In this document: in pieces, positions 8,873 to 18,579 of the stretch
How positions within the stretch are numbered: the stretch's first letter is position 1
Layout of the letters: each line of letters begins with the position of its first letter
Assembly: GCA_964525995.1 (NCBI GenBank)
Contig: CAZGIM010000005.1
Location: forward strand, 62,001-126,000
DNA length: 64,000 bases
Source: CAIVAT01 sp964525995
GTDB lineage: Bacteria; Bacteroidota; Bacteroidia; Bacteroidales; FEN-979
Direction: 5' to 3'
Notes under the pieces: generated by a model
Databases searched by the model: none
The model's input: only the letters and a program-made list of their open reading frames with translations
What the model was told of the DNA's origin: nothing
Made by a program: the position numbers and the translations under genes

Positions 8873-10402
8873 TTACCATTCCACCCTAAGCACTGGAAAC
8901 GGTTTCCCGACCTGTAACAGGTGCGCAAATGCCGGGTAGGTCACCAGCCCAAGCTCCGATTTTGGTTCCAGGGCTATAACAAGCAGATTTCCTTTCAACT
9001 GAGCTGCCGGCAGGAACAAATAGCCATCTTCAGCAAGCCTTTTACTTATTGCTGCTTGTTCCTTGTCAGGAAGATTTCTCATATCCTCGGATGTTACCAT
9101 CGGATTGACCACGATATCGCCCTCAAAATCGATCGAATCGATGACCGTCACCCGGTATTGGCTAATCGCTTGTGTTATATTTACCGGTACCTTTTCTGTC
9201 AGAAATCCATGTCTCGTTACCCAGTCGGCCAGGATGGTGCAATCCTTCGGGACCAGGTATCCATACGGTTTCTCCGCCTCGTGCAATGACTTCACCACCG
9301 GTCGGTAATCCTTCACTTCAACCATGGTATCCCGGCCTGTTGAATAGGAAAACAAGGGCAGCTCCAGGATCGTTCCGTTGGCAACATGTTCATTCTGGAT
9401 TGAAACCTTTTCTCCCTTCGACGGCTTGAACAGTTTTTCCCGCTCCTGGCTCACCAGCCGCCTGATCTCGCCGGCGTGATCATAGGAATAGAGGATCAGG
9501 GCCTGCATGCCTGCAAGCTGTCCTTCGGCCCTCCGTTGGAGGTTTTCCGTCGAATCGTCGATCCCGTTCATCCCTTCCTGGATGAAAGAAAAAGTATGTT
9601 GGATCCCAAGGCTTTGTCGACCATCGTTCACGTCGAAGGTACTGCGGCGAAAATAGGCCTCACCCGGCGGACCACCCGGGCAATATTCAAAGGCGGTGAA
9701 TCCCTTTTCACGGGTGTAGCTGAGGAAAAATGGGAGGTAACTGGTCACAGCCAGCTCACGAATTTTTGGTGAAATGTTGATGTTGGTCAGGGTACCCAGT
9801 GTGATTGATGAGTTTTTCCGGTAACCATATTTTCGCCAGGAGTCGCCATATGGAGAATATTCATGAACATCGAGTGTGACTTCGAAGCCGAACCGGTCGA
9901 AAAACCGGTGAAGCGCAATGGTTTCGGGCTCTGTAAGAATCAGGTGATTGCGGTTCAGGTCCATGTCGTTAGCATTACGCCTGTGGTTCACAGCAGCTCC
10001 ATCGGGATTAACCTGGGGGATGAGCGCAAGGTCGATCCGGTCGAACAGGTAACGGTTCTCGGGCCTCGGCAGCCATTCGGCAAGGAGCAGCGCCGCTTCC
10101 TTCCCCGACTGTTCGTTACCATGTTGCTGGGCAAAGATGAGTACCTTCAGCCTTGAAGGATCGTCGCCAAATACGTTACGGGAATAGTTCAGTGCATAGA
10201 AGTCACGACCCCTTACCGACCGGCCTATTGCCTCCAGTGTTGCAAGATCAGATTGTCTGTCAACCTTTATCAGGAAATCCGACAGACTTTCGTAAGATGT
10301 CAATTCCTTAAAACCCGATGACACCGGGGGTGGTACAGGAACCTGGGCCATGACGTTGATGGTGAAAACCGTAAAAGTTAGCAATCTGAGCCAATGCAGC
10401 AT
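8873..10402 (-). CDS. Secreted M14-family zinc carboxypeptidase
   Basis: A 509-residue protein with a signal peptide (residues 1-20, ending NVMAQ). The M14 site is complete: HGNE at 94-97 (His and Glu zinc ligands), NPDG at 132-135, DLNRNH at 148-153 (substrate-binding Arg/Asn) and the third ligand His180 in DVHEYSPYG; the general-base Glu is probably in FSFIQEG. It would cleave C-terminal residues or peptidoglycan-type peptides outside the cytoplasm. The last 190 residues form a domain I do not recognise. It lies in tandem behind the small hypothetical and hydrolase genes and before the OSBS/NSAR enzyme, consistent with peptide use. Confidence 0.9.
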   Translation of the reverse strand: MLHWLRLLTFTVFTINVMAQVPVPPPVSSGFKELTSYESLSDFLIKVDRQSDLATLEAIGRSVRGRDFYALNYSRNVFGDDPSRLKVLIFAQQHGNEQSGKEAALLLAEWLPRPENRYLFDRIDLALIPQVNPDGAAVNHRRNANDMDLNRNHLILTEPETIALHRFFDRFGFEVTLDVHEYSPYGDSWRKYGYRKNSSITLGTLTNINISPKIRELAVTSYLPFFLSYTREKGFTAFEYCPGGPPGEAYFRRSTFDVNDGRQSLGIQHTFSFIQEGMNGIDDSTENLQRRAEGQLAGMQALILYSYDHAGEIRRLVSQEREKLFKPSKGEKVSIQNEHVANGTILELPLFSYSTGRDTMVEVKDYRPVVKSLHEAEKPYGYLVPKDCTILADWVTRHGFLTEKVPVNITQAISQYRVTVIDSIDFEGDIVVNPMVTSEDMRNLPDKEQAAISKRLAEDGYLFLPAAQLKGNLLVIALEPKSELGLVTYPAFAHLLQVGKPFPVLRVEW

Positions 10403-10572
10403 ACGTTATCGATCGTTGTATCCAGTCGGCAGTACTTCCGGGGAGGGCCGGTTTGAACCTGCAATTTACCACAAAAACAAGAATCAGAGTCCGGCAAGCA
10501 AAAAAAACAGAAAAATGTTTTGGTTTACCGGGATCCGGGGTCAGAGTCGGTTACGGCAAACGACTGTGGCTT

Positions 10573-11073
10573 TTATAATGAGGTATCTGTATTATTCCCT
10601 TCGATCCGTTTCTTTCGTTTCTCGGTCAGTTGGTCTCTTTTTTTTGCGGCAGCTCCGATAATCCCGGATAATTCCTCCGACATCTGCACATATTCCTTGT
10701 AGTCGGAAGGGACTCCGGCTACATTCGGGGGAACATATTGCAGCTCTCCGGCCGAAGAGAAGTCATCCTCGGCAATCACAAGTCCGAAATGCCTGACAAT
10801 GTTATCTTCTACAATGTCATCGAGCGGGCTGTCGTTTCGCTCCTTCAGGTCGATATTCAAAATGGATTCCATCTTAGACTTCATCTCCCCGAAGTCGGCG
10901 GTGTCATTTCCGCCAACGGCCACGGATATCAATTCGCGGGGATCGAAGGCATTGACAACCGTATACATGGTGGTCGGAGCTCCGAACCCGGTGGTATGAA
11001 ACCATGCTTTCCGGTAATCATCGAAGGTCTTTCCTTCCCTGAGCCTCCGGTGAATGATCGTGATAAATTTCAT
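10573..11073 (-). CDS. Hypothetical protein, possible alpha-beta barrel
   Basis: A 166-residue cytoplasmic protein that I cannot assign. It begins MKFITIIHRRLREGKTFDDYRKAWFH, a pattern seen in small EthD- or antibiotic-biosynthesis-monooxygenase-like ferredoxin folds, where a beta strand is followed by a helix carrying W and H. The C-terminal 40 residues are charged and probably helical (AAAKKRDQLTEKRKKRIEG). It starts 51 bp behind the alpha/beta hydrolase on the same strand, so the two are probably one operon and may act on the same small molecule. An AAGGAGG-like stretch directly precedes its ATG, rare in this window. Confidence 0.7.
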   Translation of the reverse strand: MKFITIIHRRLREGKTFDDYRKAWFHTTGFGAPTTMYTVVNAFDPRELISVAVGGNDTADFGEMKSKMESILNIDLKERNDSPLDDIVEDNIVRHFGLVIAEDDFSSAGELQYVPPNVAGVPSDYKEYVQMSEELSGIIGAAAKKRDQLTEKRKKRIEGNNTDTSL

Positions 11074-11124
11074 GGATTACCTCCTTTTTTGTTGGTTCGT
11101 ATATCAAACTGAAAACTATTTTAC

Positions 11125-11793
11125 TCAATGCTGATCGGCCTGTTCGAGCATGATTTGGTAGAATTCATCGGGCATATCGGCCATGGGGACATGGGAGGAG
11201 GGCAACTCAAGATAGGTCCAGTTTTGCTTTTCAGTCCTGATTTTTTGTTCAGCCATGTGAGTTATCTCCCTGAAATCGCTCTGTGTACAATAGATATACG
11301 TCTTCGGGATCTCCCGGAGCCTCACCGGGTCAAAATGTATTTTCTCCACATACGGAGGCGCCTTATCCATGAGTATGTGTACATTTCCATGAGCGCGTGC
11401 TACCCCGAGTTCGAGGATGTCGAACAAGGATTGTCCGGGCTCAGGCAATGCGGCATCAAGATATATAAGCCTCCCGATCTTCCCGGGTAATGCGCTTGCT
11501 ACGCCGGTAATCACCATACCCCCATAACTATGTCCGGTGAGGATGATATCCATGAGGTCAAGATCTGTTATGAGATCGCAAACCTGCCGGATGTGACCGG
11601 TCAGGTCGCTGGTGTGCTCATCCTTCAAGGCCGGCGCGAAAGCCTGGTGATGATGACCGACCAGGAATTTAACGGTCCCGTCCCAACAATGGTTGGTCAG
11701 GTGCTCTCCGGGAGGAAAATCATTCCTTTTCGCACGCAGGTTCCAGGTTTCTGACGACATGCTCCCACCATGAATCAGGACATATGTTGCCAT
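11125..11793 (-). CDS. Alpha/beta hydrolase (esterase-like)
   Basis: A 222-residue alpha/beta hydrolase without signal peptide. It shows the oxyanion-hole motif LIHGG (6-10), the nucleophile elbow GHSYGG with Ser89, and a C-terminal catalytic His near 201 in SSHVPMADMP. The layout and the ending resemble plant methylesterase/salicylate-esterase-like bacterial hydrolases of 220-260 residues. The substrate is unknown. It is the first gene of a two-gene operon with the 166-residue hypothetical protein. Confidence 0.85.
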   Translation of the reverse strand: MATYVLIHGGSMSSETWNLRAKRNDFPPGEHLTNHCWDGTVKFLVGHHHQAFAPALKDEHTSDLTGHIRQVCDLITDLDLMDIILTGHSYGGMVITGVASALPGKIGRLIYLDAALPEPGQSLFDILELGVARAHGNVHILMDKAPPYVEKIHFDPVRLREIPKTYIYCTQSDFREITHMAEQKIRTEKQNWTYLELPSSHVPMADMPDEFYQIMLEQADQH

Positions 11794-12118
11794 TTCAGTT
11801 CATTAAACAGGATTATTACTTATACTTCGACTCTTTGAGTTTGTGAAAGAAAGTAAACCCAAATGCTCAGGATCACTGAGTCATTGCAGCTTTGCATTCG
11901 TCGATCTGCTATGATTCAGTATCATATGAGGTATAATGACAAATGTACTACAAATTTCAGCAAAGTTACTCCACCATCCACCTTACCTTGCCCCTGATCA
12001 GTATTTCATCCCGGTGAAACACCTGATGAACAGCTGAAGAAAGTGGATCTTTCTTGCTGAAGCTGTGACCAATTAATGATCAGATGGTTTGAAACTCTGG
12101 GGTGAGGTACTTTTCAGT
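11794..12118. other. Intergenic stretch without recognised gene
   Basis: 325 bp between the alpha/beta hydrolase start and the NHL-protein stop, both on the reverse strand. No open frame with convincing composition was seen. A CAAATGTA at 11940-11947 is a reverse-strand TAnnTTTG-like box, but no upstream box lies at the right distance, so no promoter is called. Confidence 0.5.
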
Positions 12119-13273
12119 TCATGGCCTGACCAGGAGCCGGAGCGTTCCCCAGCAACGCCCTTCCGACCACAGGGTTGCATAATAGATCCCGCCGGAGAGG
12201 CCAAAGTTATCAACCGGGATGAGATGATTGCCTTCGCCAACCGATCGTTCGATACAGCCGGCTGCATCGCCCTGGGAAGTAGTGATTTGAATGAGTATTG
12301 ATCCCGGCCGAAACGCGTGCACGAGAAGATAGGTCCTGTCGCGAAAGGGATTAGGAAAATTCTTTTCAAGGATAAAACCGGATGATGGAGACAGACCCCG
12401 GTCTTTGATACCCACCGGGAATTCAACACCAGTGATCAGCCGGATACGGTTCGCGTTGTACTCGGATACAAATAAATTACCCTCCGCGGTAAGGGCGATG
12501 CTGTTAGGACCGTTGAACTGAGCCGAATCAGCGGGGCCGTCTTTCCCCCCGGCGACACCCGTACCGGCTAATACGTTAACATTACCTGCGGGCGATATCT
12601 TATAGATCTTATGATGACCGTATGCAGGAAGGTACAGATTGCCCGACTGTCCCCGGGCAAGGTATTGGATCCGTGATGTGGAGGGATTGGGAACCGTGGC
12701 AAATACCGAAACATTCCCGTCGGGAGTAACCTTGTTGACGATACCCGTGTTATAATTCGATACATAAAGGTTCCCGTCAGGATCGAAGACCAGGCCGATC
12801 GGTCGGCTGAATCCCGATGCGAAGACCGATACCGATCCCCCGGGCGTTATTTTACTTACCGTGCCGCCGCCATAGTTCGACACATAAAGGTTCCATTCGT
12901 TATCGAATGCAAGTGCACTGGGATGGTTCAGCCCCGTGGCAAAGTCGGTCTTCACTCCCGCCGGTGAAGTGCGGGTAATCTTACCTGAATTATAGTCGGA
13001 TATATAAAGATACCCTGCACTGTCGAAAGCCAGTCCGTCAGGGGCATCTGAAGTGGAGTCGATCACCGTCACGGAAGCGTCCGGAGTGATCTTCAGTACG
13101 GTAGTTCCGGAACCGCCTCCCCAGTTGGCAACAATGAGATTCCCGGTTGTGTCGATGGCAAAACCGTCGGGTCCGTTCAGTCCGGAGCCGGTCAGGAATG
13201 TGGAAACGGTCTGGCCCTCAGTAAAAGAGCTGAGCAGCGATATTACAAGGATAAAGGTTGATATTCTTATCAT
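12119..13273 (-). CDS. NHL-repeat beta-propeller protein with T9SS sorting domain
   Basis: The start is placed at the ATG at 13273 because it gives a clean signal peptide (MIRISTFILVISLLSSF); a longer frame reaches 13327. About 384 residues. Five or six NHL/SMP-30-like blades repeat phrases of the type PDGLAFDSAGYLYISDYNSG and ITPGGSVSVFA. The C-terminus is a T9SS type A sorting domain (FPNPFRDRTYL, then GGIYYATL). Proteins like this are exported by T9SS and are displayed or released; the propeller probably binds ligand rather than catalysing. No partner is evident. Confidence 0.85.
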   Translation of the reverse strand: MIRISTFILVISLLSSFTEGQTVSTFLTGSGLNGPDGFAIDTTGNLIVANWGGGSGTTVLKITPDASVTVIDSTSDAPDGLAFDSAGYLYISDYNSGKITRTSPAGVKTDFATGLNHPSALAFDNEWNLYVSNYGGGTVSKITPGGSVSVFASGFSRPIGLVFDPDGNLYVSNYNTGIVNKVTPDGNVSVFATVPNPSTSRIQYLARGQSGNLYLPAYGHHKIYKISPAGNVNVLAGTGVAGGKDGPADSAQFNGPNSIALTAEGNLFVSEYNANRIRLITGVEFPVGIKDRGLSPSSGFILEKNFPNPFRDRTYLLVHAFRPGSILIQITTSQGDAAGCIERSVGEGNHLIPVDNFGLSGGIYYATLWSEGRCWGTLRLLVRP

Positions 13274-13544
13274 GACAGGGAATTTGGTGGAATGATTATC
13301 AGCCACAATGATAAAATCATTCCGCAAAATGTGAAAAAGAAATCGCTGTTCCTCGGCGAATGATCTGTGATACCCGCGGAAATACTGTTTTTCAGAATTG
13401 CGGGATTCGCCTGGTGATCACTTCGTGTTCCGGAGGTGAAAATATTGCTTTGAAAGCAAAGAGCGAATACACCTCACATTTCGGACTCATAATATAAATC
13501 CAACGAGGGCCTGGCTTTTCAGCAAAAAACAGGTCAACCAGCCA

Positions 13545-15959
13545 TCAGTCTCTTTCAAAAGTGGCCTGCGCCTCTTTCACGATATCGAGATACTGGGTTT
13601 TGTCGACGGATACTGCCACGAAAATGATCCTGCCTCCCCTGAATTTCCCGGGAACCTTATACGCACGACTTACGGCATCGCCACTGTCCCATCCCACGCA
13701 AAGTCCGTCCCCTCCAAGGGAGAACTTCCCGGGCTGGGTCTTCATCGGACCTTCGGCAACGACCTTGTCATTCACATATAACTTCATGGATCCAACAGAT
13801 TCATGGTTGGGTCCTGTCTTTTCGCGTTTGAACTCCATGCCAAAGGTGTATTTCCCGGGTTTAAGTTCCGGAGATACGAATTCCTGCTCAGGAGCAATTC
13901 CAAGAAAATTATACACATAATGCAGTTTCCTGTCCTTGATGAACAGGGAGTGTCCACCGAAACGCGAACCATGGGCAAAGATGACGCCGGAACAGTCCTT
14001 ATCGGTAATTTCAACGTCGGTAACGATCATATACGAACGGCCTACCACATCCACTGCTATTGCCAAAGGAACAGGCGAATCGCTGGGGAAATAAATATAT
14101 TTGTCGCGGGGAGGCTGTCCTGTGGGACGGATGGCACCGGCAAACTCCAGGGCATTCCTGTCGTCAAGCGGAAGCACAAAATTCTTCTCTGCTTCATCGA
14201 ACCAGTCCTTGACCAGCTCCTTGAGCTTTTCAGGATTTTCCTTCGCCAGGTCTTTCGATTCTGCGCGGTCCACATCCACGTGATAGAGTTCCCATTCATC
14301 TTTATCAAAATTGCCCGTACTGGTCATAGGGGCATGTACGGAAGAGACCTTCCATCCGTCCTTCCAGAGTCCGCGGGTCCCCATCATCGCGTAGTATTGA
14401 ATATGTTTCCGGGTGGGATCATCGGGCTTTGCGGTAAACGTATAGGCCATCGAAACGCCGGAAAGTGGATATTGCTTTACTCCGTTATAAACCTCCGGCA
14501 TCTGAAGTTTGCACACTTCAAGGATGGTCGGTACGATATCGACGGAATGGTGATACTGGTTCCTGACTTCACCACGGGCCTTGATGCCCTTCGGCCAGCA
14601 GATGACCAGCGGGTCGCAGGTTCCGCCGGCATATTCCGAATAGCGTTTGAACATCTTGAATGGAGTCGAAAAGGCCGCAGCCCATCCGGTTGGTATATGT
14701 TCATAGGTGTCGGGATTCCCCAGCTCATTGATATATTTGATGTTTTCTTCTATAACGTCGGGATAGCCGTTGAAGAACTTGTTCTCATTGACCGAACCGT
14801 TGGGGGAACCTTCACCTGAGGCGCCGTTGTCAGCTGCATAGATGATTATGGTGTTATTAAGCTGTCCCGATTTTCTCAGATATTCGATCAACCTTCCCAC
14901 CTGGGCATCGGTATATTCCGAAAATCCGGCGTACACTTCTGCCAGTCGTGAAAACAGTTTCTTCTCCTGAGGACTCAGACTGTTCCAGGGTCGCACAAAA
15001 TCAGCTTTATTGGCAATTGATTTTGGTAGGGGATTTAAAGGTGTAAGCTCCGTGCCTTCAGGCAGAATCCCTTTGGCAATCATCCTGGGAAGGACCCACT
15101 TGCGGTAAGCTTCATAACCGTCGTCGAACTTCCCCTTATACCTGTCAATATATTCCTGAGGGCATTGATGGGGGGCGTGATTGGCGCCAGGACAGAACCA
15201 CATATACCAGGGTTTGGTGGGATTGCTTCCATTCTGTTCGCGTATCATGTTGATAGCCTGATCGGCAAGATCCTTTGAAAGATGATATCCTTCCTCGGGA
15301 TAGTATGGCTGATTGATGAAATGGTTATCCGAGACCAGTTCAGGATACCACTGGCTTGATTCTCCACCCATGAAGCCGTAAAAACGGTCGAATCCCTGTG
15401 AAAGAGGCCAGGTTTTCCGGTCTCCTGCCATGGAAATATCCTGTAAAGGGACGTTGTGATTCTTGCCAATCCAGAACGTACCATATCCGTTGTCGCGTAA
15501 AACACTTGCAATTGTGGCACATTCATCCGGGATACGCCCATTGGAACCCGGGAATCCTGATGCACACTCGGCGATCGAAGCGTACCCGTTCAGATTATGG
15601 TTACGGCCGGTCAACAGTGTGGAACGCGTAGGGGAAGAAAGTGCACAGGTATGGAACTGCGAATAGATCAGCCCGCTATCAGCAAGCATCTGCAACGTAG
15701 GCATGTTGGCTCTGCCGCCAAAGGGAGACCAGAAGGCCAGTCCTGTGTCGTCGTACAGAATAAAAAGAATGTTGGGTGAGCCTTCAGGAGCTTGTTTGGG
15801 AAGGTACGGGATCCAGTCCTCGGTAGATTGACGGATATCCAGTTTCATCTCACCTTTGAATTTTCCGGTGTCGGTTGCGTGTTGTTTGCAGCCCGTGAGT
15901 CCTGCTATGGTCAACGGAATCATGCCTAATGACATAGCCTTAGGGGGGATTCGTCTCAT
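13545..15959 (-). CDS. Sulfatase lipoprotein with Ser-type active site
   Basis: An 804-residue sulfatase (arylsulfatase/AtsA-like alkaline-phosphatase superfamily). The lipobox LTGC places the lipidated Cys at residue 24, so it is membrane-anchored. Metal-binding DDT at 70-72 and the signature SSPTRSTLLTGRN at 108-120 are clear. The position that is Cys in CxPSR sulfatases is Ser108 here, so maturation to formylglycine would need an anaerobic radical-SAM enzyme (anSME type), which is not in the window. Further motifs AADNGASGEGS and GKNHN are present. The C-terminal 250 residues include a beta-rich region that may be a binding domain. Substrate unknown; no carbohydrate gene cluster lies beside it. 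Confidence 0.92.
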   Translation of the reverse strand: MRRIPPKAMSLGMIPLTIAGLTGCKQHATDTGKFKGEMKLDIRQSTEDWIPYLPKQAPEGSPNILFILYDDTGLAFWSPFGGRANMPTLQMLADSGLIYSQFHTCALSSPTRSTLLTGRNHNLNGYASIAECASGFPGSNGRIPDECATIASVLRDNGYGTFWIGKNHNVPLQDISMAGDRKTWPLSQGFDRFYGFMGGESSQWYPELVSDNHFINQPYYPEEGYHLSKDLADQAINMIREQNGSNPTKPWYMWFCPGANHAPHQCPQEYIDRYKGKFDDGYEAYRKWVLPRMIAKGILPEGTELTPLNPLPKSIANKADFVRPWNSLSPQEKKLFSRLAEVYAGFSEYTDAQVGRLIEYLRKSGQLNNTIIIYAADNGASGEGSPNGSVNENKFFNGYPDVIEENIKYINELGNPDTYEHIPTGWAAAFSTPFKMFKRYSEYAGGTCDPLVICWPKGIKARGEVRNQYHHSVDIVPTILEVCKLQMPEVYNGVKQYPLSGVSMAYTFTAKPDDPTRKHIQYYAMMGTRGLWKDGWKVSSVHAPMTSTGNFDKDEWELYHVDVDRAESKDLAKENPEKLKELVKDWFDEAEKNFVLPLDDRNALEFAGAIRPTGQPPRDKYIYFPSDSPVPLAIAVDVVGRSYMIVTDVEITDKDCSGVIFAHGSRFGGHSLFIKDRKLHYVYNFLGIAPEQEFVSPELKPGKYTFGMEFKREKTGPNHESVGSMKLYVNDKVVAEGPMKTQPGKFSLGGDGLCVGWDSGDAVSRAYKVPGKFRGGRIIFVAVSVDKTQYLDIVKEAQATFERD

Positions 15960-16088
15960 AATGCGCTGATTTTTGAAGGTTTAATTGTCGTGTTTTTTTT
16001 GGCATCTTTGTGCCAGGAACAACAAATATAATAAATAAATATTTGTTAAATATTCATGTAAAGAATATTTTTTGGAATTTAATTTTAA

Positions 16089-16096
16089 TACATTTG
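16089..16096 (+). promoter_or_regulatory. Possible -7 box TACATTTG
   Basis: TACATTTG matches the Bacteroidota -7 consensus TAnnTTTG about 147 bp upstream of the gene starting at 16243. The nearest TTTG lies only 14 bp upstream, short of the usual 19-21, so the call is weak. Confidence 0.3.
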
Positions 16097-16242
16097 TGGT
16101 GTATGCATCAACCATGATCTTTAGCGCTGTTCACGGAACACCGGGGGGACCGATGTAGCAGGGAATTAATCGTAACAGATGACCTCAAGTCAATTAATAC
16201 CATCATTTTCCCGAAAATTTTAAACTCGAAAAACTCACAACC

Positions 16243-16938
16243 ATGAAAACAAACTATCTGCTTTTATGCCTGGCTACCATTGCCTTTCTGGGAAACACCG
16301 CTGCCCAGCCCGATATGAAGGAGACTATGTCGATCATAAAATCCAGCCTCGCCCAGAGTAAAGTCAACATGCGGCAGTATTCCTGGATTGAAACGACCAA
16401 AACCTGGATCAAGGGTGAACTGAAATCCACAAAACAAAACCAATGTTATTACAGCGTGGATGGGAAACTGATTAAAGTTGCCACCGGCGGAACCGTTCAA
16501 CCTGCTCCTTCAGGCGGGATTAAAGGGAAGATCATCGCCAATAAAAAGGAGGATATGCAGGAATATGTGACCCGGGCCATGAACAAAATCAATGATTACC
16601 TTCCTCCCGATGGCGACAAAATCCAGCGGATCTATGAGAGCGGCAAAGTCGCGATCCAGATTCTGGAACCCGGGAAGAAATTCAAACTGGGATTCCCCGA
16701 TTACATGCAGAATGGCGATATGTTATCGATTTCGGTGGATATAGCGGCAAAGAAACTGCTTGCCCTGTCGGTCACTACCTGGCTCGATGCACCTTCGGAT
16801 AAGGTGGGTTTAAACGTTAACTACAATTCCCTCCCCGACGGAACACAATATCAAACCGGCACTGTGCTGACAGCCGATGCCAAAAACCTTAAACTCGAAA
16901 TCGAAGAATCAGGATTCAGGAAAGGGAGCGGACAGTAA
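16243..16938 (+). CDS. Secreted hypothetical protein
   Basis: A 231-residue protein with a signal peptide (MKTNYLLLCLATIAFLGNTAAQ). The rest is soluble, with a segment rich in basic residues (STKQNQCYYSVDGKLIKV) and a beta-rich C-terminal half. I do not recognise a family. It precedes an outer-membrane barrel gene and a small membrane protein on the same strand, 97 bp upstream of the former, and may be envelope-associated. Codon use and composition are like its neighbours. Confidence 0.75.
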   Translation: MKTNYLLLCLATIAFLGNTAAQPDMKETMSIIKSSLAQSKVNMRQYSWIETTKTWIKGELKSTKQNQCYYSVDGKLIKVATGGTVQPAPSGGIKGKIIANKKEDMQEYVTRAMNKINDYLPPDGDKIQRIYESGKVAIQILEPGKKFKLGFPDYMQNGDMLSISVDIAAKKLLALSVTTWLDAPSDKVGLNVNYNSLPDGTQYQTGTVLTADAKNLKLEIEESGFRKGSGQ

Positions 16939-17035
16939 TCTTTCAGATGAATTATCCATTGGAACCAGGTTCATACAAACCGTGAATGATCCTAATGGAT
17001 TTTCAATGATCCATAAAATATAATAATATTTACAT

Positions 17036-17884
17036 ATGAAACAAGTGATGATCTCGAATAAAGGCTGTTGTACCGGACAAACCGTAAAAAGCAGGAGTTT
17101 ATTTATAAGACTCATTCCTGCCTTGTTTGCCTTTGTACTGACCCTTACCGCAATCGCCCCGGCCCGTTCACAGGTAGTTATCGCGTTGTTGTTCGGAGAC
17201 AAGCTGAACACGCCTTCACTAAAATTCGGTCTCGACGGGGGAATCAATCTGGCCACCCTTACCAACATCGATAAGTCGAGCTTTACCGCCGGCTTCAACC
17301 TTGGATTGTATTTCGACATCCTGCTCAAACAGAATACAAACTGGTACATACATACCGGTGTATTGCTGAAATCTCCGATGGGAGGCGATAAACTCAGTAC
17401 TTATTCGTTGGCCGATCCCGCGCTGGATACCATGTTTTTATCGGGTCATGTTCAGCGTCAGCTCCGGTATATCAATCTTCCCATCCTGATACGGTATAAG
17501 CTGAAATGCCAGTTCTTTATCGAAGCCGGTCCGATGTTCGGGGTCCTGACCAAAGCCACCGATGTGTTTTATAACACAATATCCGATGAAAATGATGTAT
17601 CCTACAAGAACAACATCTATAACAAGTGCAACTGGTTTGATGTGGGAGTCATGGGCGGCATCGGTTATCATTTTATGAAAGGGACCGGTTTGAATTTGGG
17701 AGTCAGGTATTATTACGGACTCACGCATGTTCTTGCTAAAGGCGTTCCCGATCCGGGACAAAATAACTCCCTGTACGTTTACCTGAGCATTCCGATCGGC
17801 GCGGGTGAAAAATCACAGGCAAAGGCCGCTGAAAAGGCAAAAGAAAAAGCTGAAAAGCAGCAGGAAAAGAACACGAAAAAATAA
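17036..17884 (+). CDS. Outer-membrane beta-barrel protein (PorT / OMP_b-brl type)
   Basis: A 282-residue protein with a long cationic N-terminus, then a hydrophobic signal segment ending APARSQ near residue 46. Alternating hydrophobic strands typical of eight-stranded barrels follow (FGLDGGINLATLT, AGFNLGLYFDI, YINLPILIRYKL, FFIEAGPMFGV, LNLGVRYYYGLTHV, LYVYLSIPIG). The last 25 residues are a lysine/glutamate-rich tail repeating KAKEKAEKQQ. The family is common in Bacteroidota outer membranes and usually lacks an enzymatic role. The stop overlaps the next start (TAATG), so the two genes are translationally coupled. Confidence 0.8.
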   Translation: MKQVMISNKGCCTGQTVKSRSLFIRLIPALFAFVLTLTAIAPARSQVVIALLFGDKLNTPSLKFGLDGGINLATLTNIDKSSFTAGFNLGLYFDILLKQNTNWYIHTGVLLKSPMGGDKLSTYSLADPALDTMFLSGHVQRQLRYINLPILIRYKLKCQFFIEAGPMFGVLTKATDVFYNTISDENDVSYKNNIYNKCNWFDVGVMGGIGYHFMKGTGLNLGVRYYYGLTHVLAKGVPDPGQNNSLYVYLSIPIGAGEKSQAKAAEKAKEKAEKQQEKNTKK

Positions 17885-18213
17885 TGAAACCGGTCAGATA
17901 TTTTGCGGTTGTCCTGTTATTGCTCACGGGTATTATCCATTTGATTCTGGGAATCATGGCTCCCGGGCGATCAGAGACTGTTTTAATGATCCTTTTTGGC
18001 GTTGCCTATTTTGTCGCAGGACTGACGCTTTTGCTGAAACCGGCCGCAGGAACGATCATGGGAATGGTTTTCCCGCTGGCAGGGTTGCTCATCGGGATCT
18101 TTAAATTAGGACCAGCCAGTTGGAACACATTGTTTTGTATCCTGTTTGCGGTTGATGCAATAATTCTGATCTCCTGTTGCTATATCCGCGTTTTCCAACA
18201 TAAAGGAACATAA
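17884..18213 (+). CDS. Small integral membrane protein
   Basis: 109 residues forming three or four transmembrane helices (about 7-25, 33-50, 55-75 and 83-102), with few charged residues. The ATG overlaps the stop codon of the outer-membrane barrel gene, so it is co-translated. No family is recognised; the glycine-rich helices are like DUF-type inner-membrane proteins of Bacteroidota. Confidence 0.75.
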   Translation: MKPVRYFAVVLLLLTGIIHLILGIMAPGRSETVLMILFGVAYFVAGLTLLLKPAAGTIMGMVFPLAGLLIGIFKLGPASWNTLFCILFAVDAIILISCCYIRVFQHKGT

Positions 18214-18261
18214 TTCCGGCAGCAAACCGGCGCAAGATCACCACCCCCTCACCACATCTTT

Positions 18262-18393
18262 TCACCCTTCGAGCATTTCCACTTTTTCGGCAGTATAGTC
18301 GTAAGCCTTTAATGTTTCTATGCGGTTTAAAAAATCTTCGCCGTAGGCAATGACAGGTTTATAATTACAGTTACTAATTAAATCGCAACACAT
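18262..18393 (-). pseudogene. Short open frame, possible gene remnant
   Basis: A 43-codon frame on the reverse strand (MCCDLISNCNYKPVIAYGED at the start) has protein-like composition, ending AEKVEMLEG. It reads like the C-terminal end of a longer protein, but no upstream part remains, as a stop lies just before the ATG. Family unknown. The rest of the 366-bp gap 18214-18579 holds only the promoter candidate at 18406-18436. Confidence 0.3.
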
Positions 18394-18405
18394 ACAAGTT
18401 TATTC

Positions 18406-18436
18406 TTTGATTTTGTATTTACAAAATATAAATTTG
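18406..18436 (+). promoter_or_regulatory. Bacteroidota-type promoter
   Basis: TTTG (18406-18409), a 19-bp spacer and TAAATTTG (18429-18436) match both boxes of the Bacteroidota primary sigma consensus. The start site would be near 18443, giving a leader of about 137 nt for the lipoprotein gene at 18580. Confidence 0.55.
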
Positions 18437-18579
18437 TCGCCAATGTGTGCCAACGTATTTGTATGTATGAAGCTGATTGCATGTCTAAAACCATTCTAAA
18501 CCAACTAACCTTCTGCGAACACGGAATCCTGCCGTAAGTATCAAGACAACAGGAATAATCATTCTAAAAATTCGGACTC

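Noticed and set aside
12073..12429. 118-codon reverse frame overlapping the NHL-protein gene end
   Set aside because: It is another frame of the same gene; the T9SS domain continues in the accepted frame.
13803..14819. 338-codon forward frame opposite the sulfatase gene
   Set aside because: Shadow; the sulfatase on the reverse strand is unambiguous.
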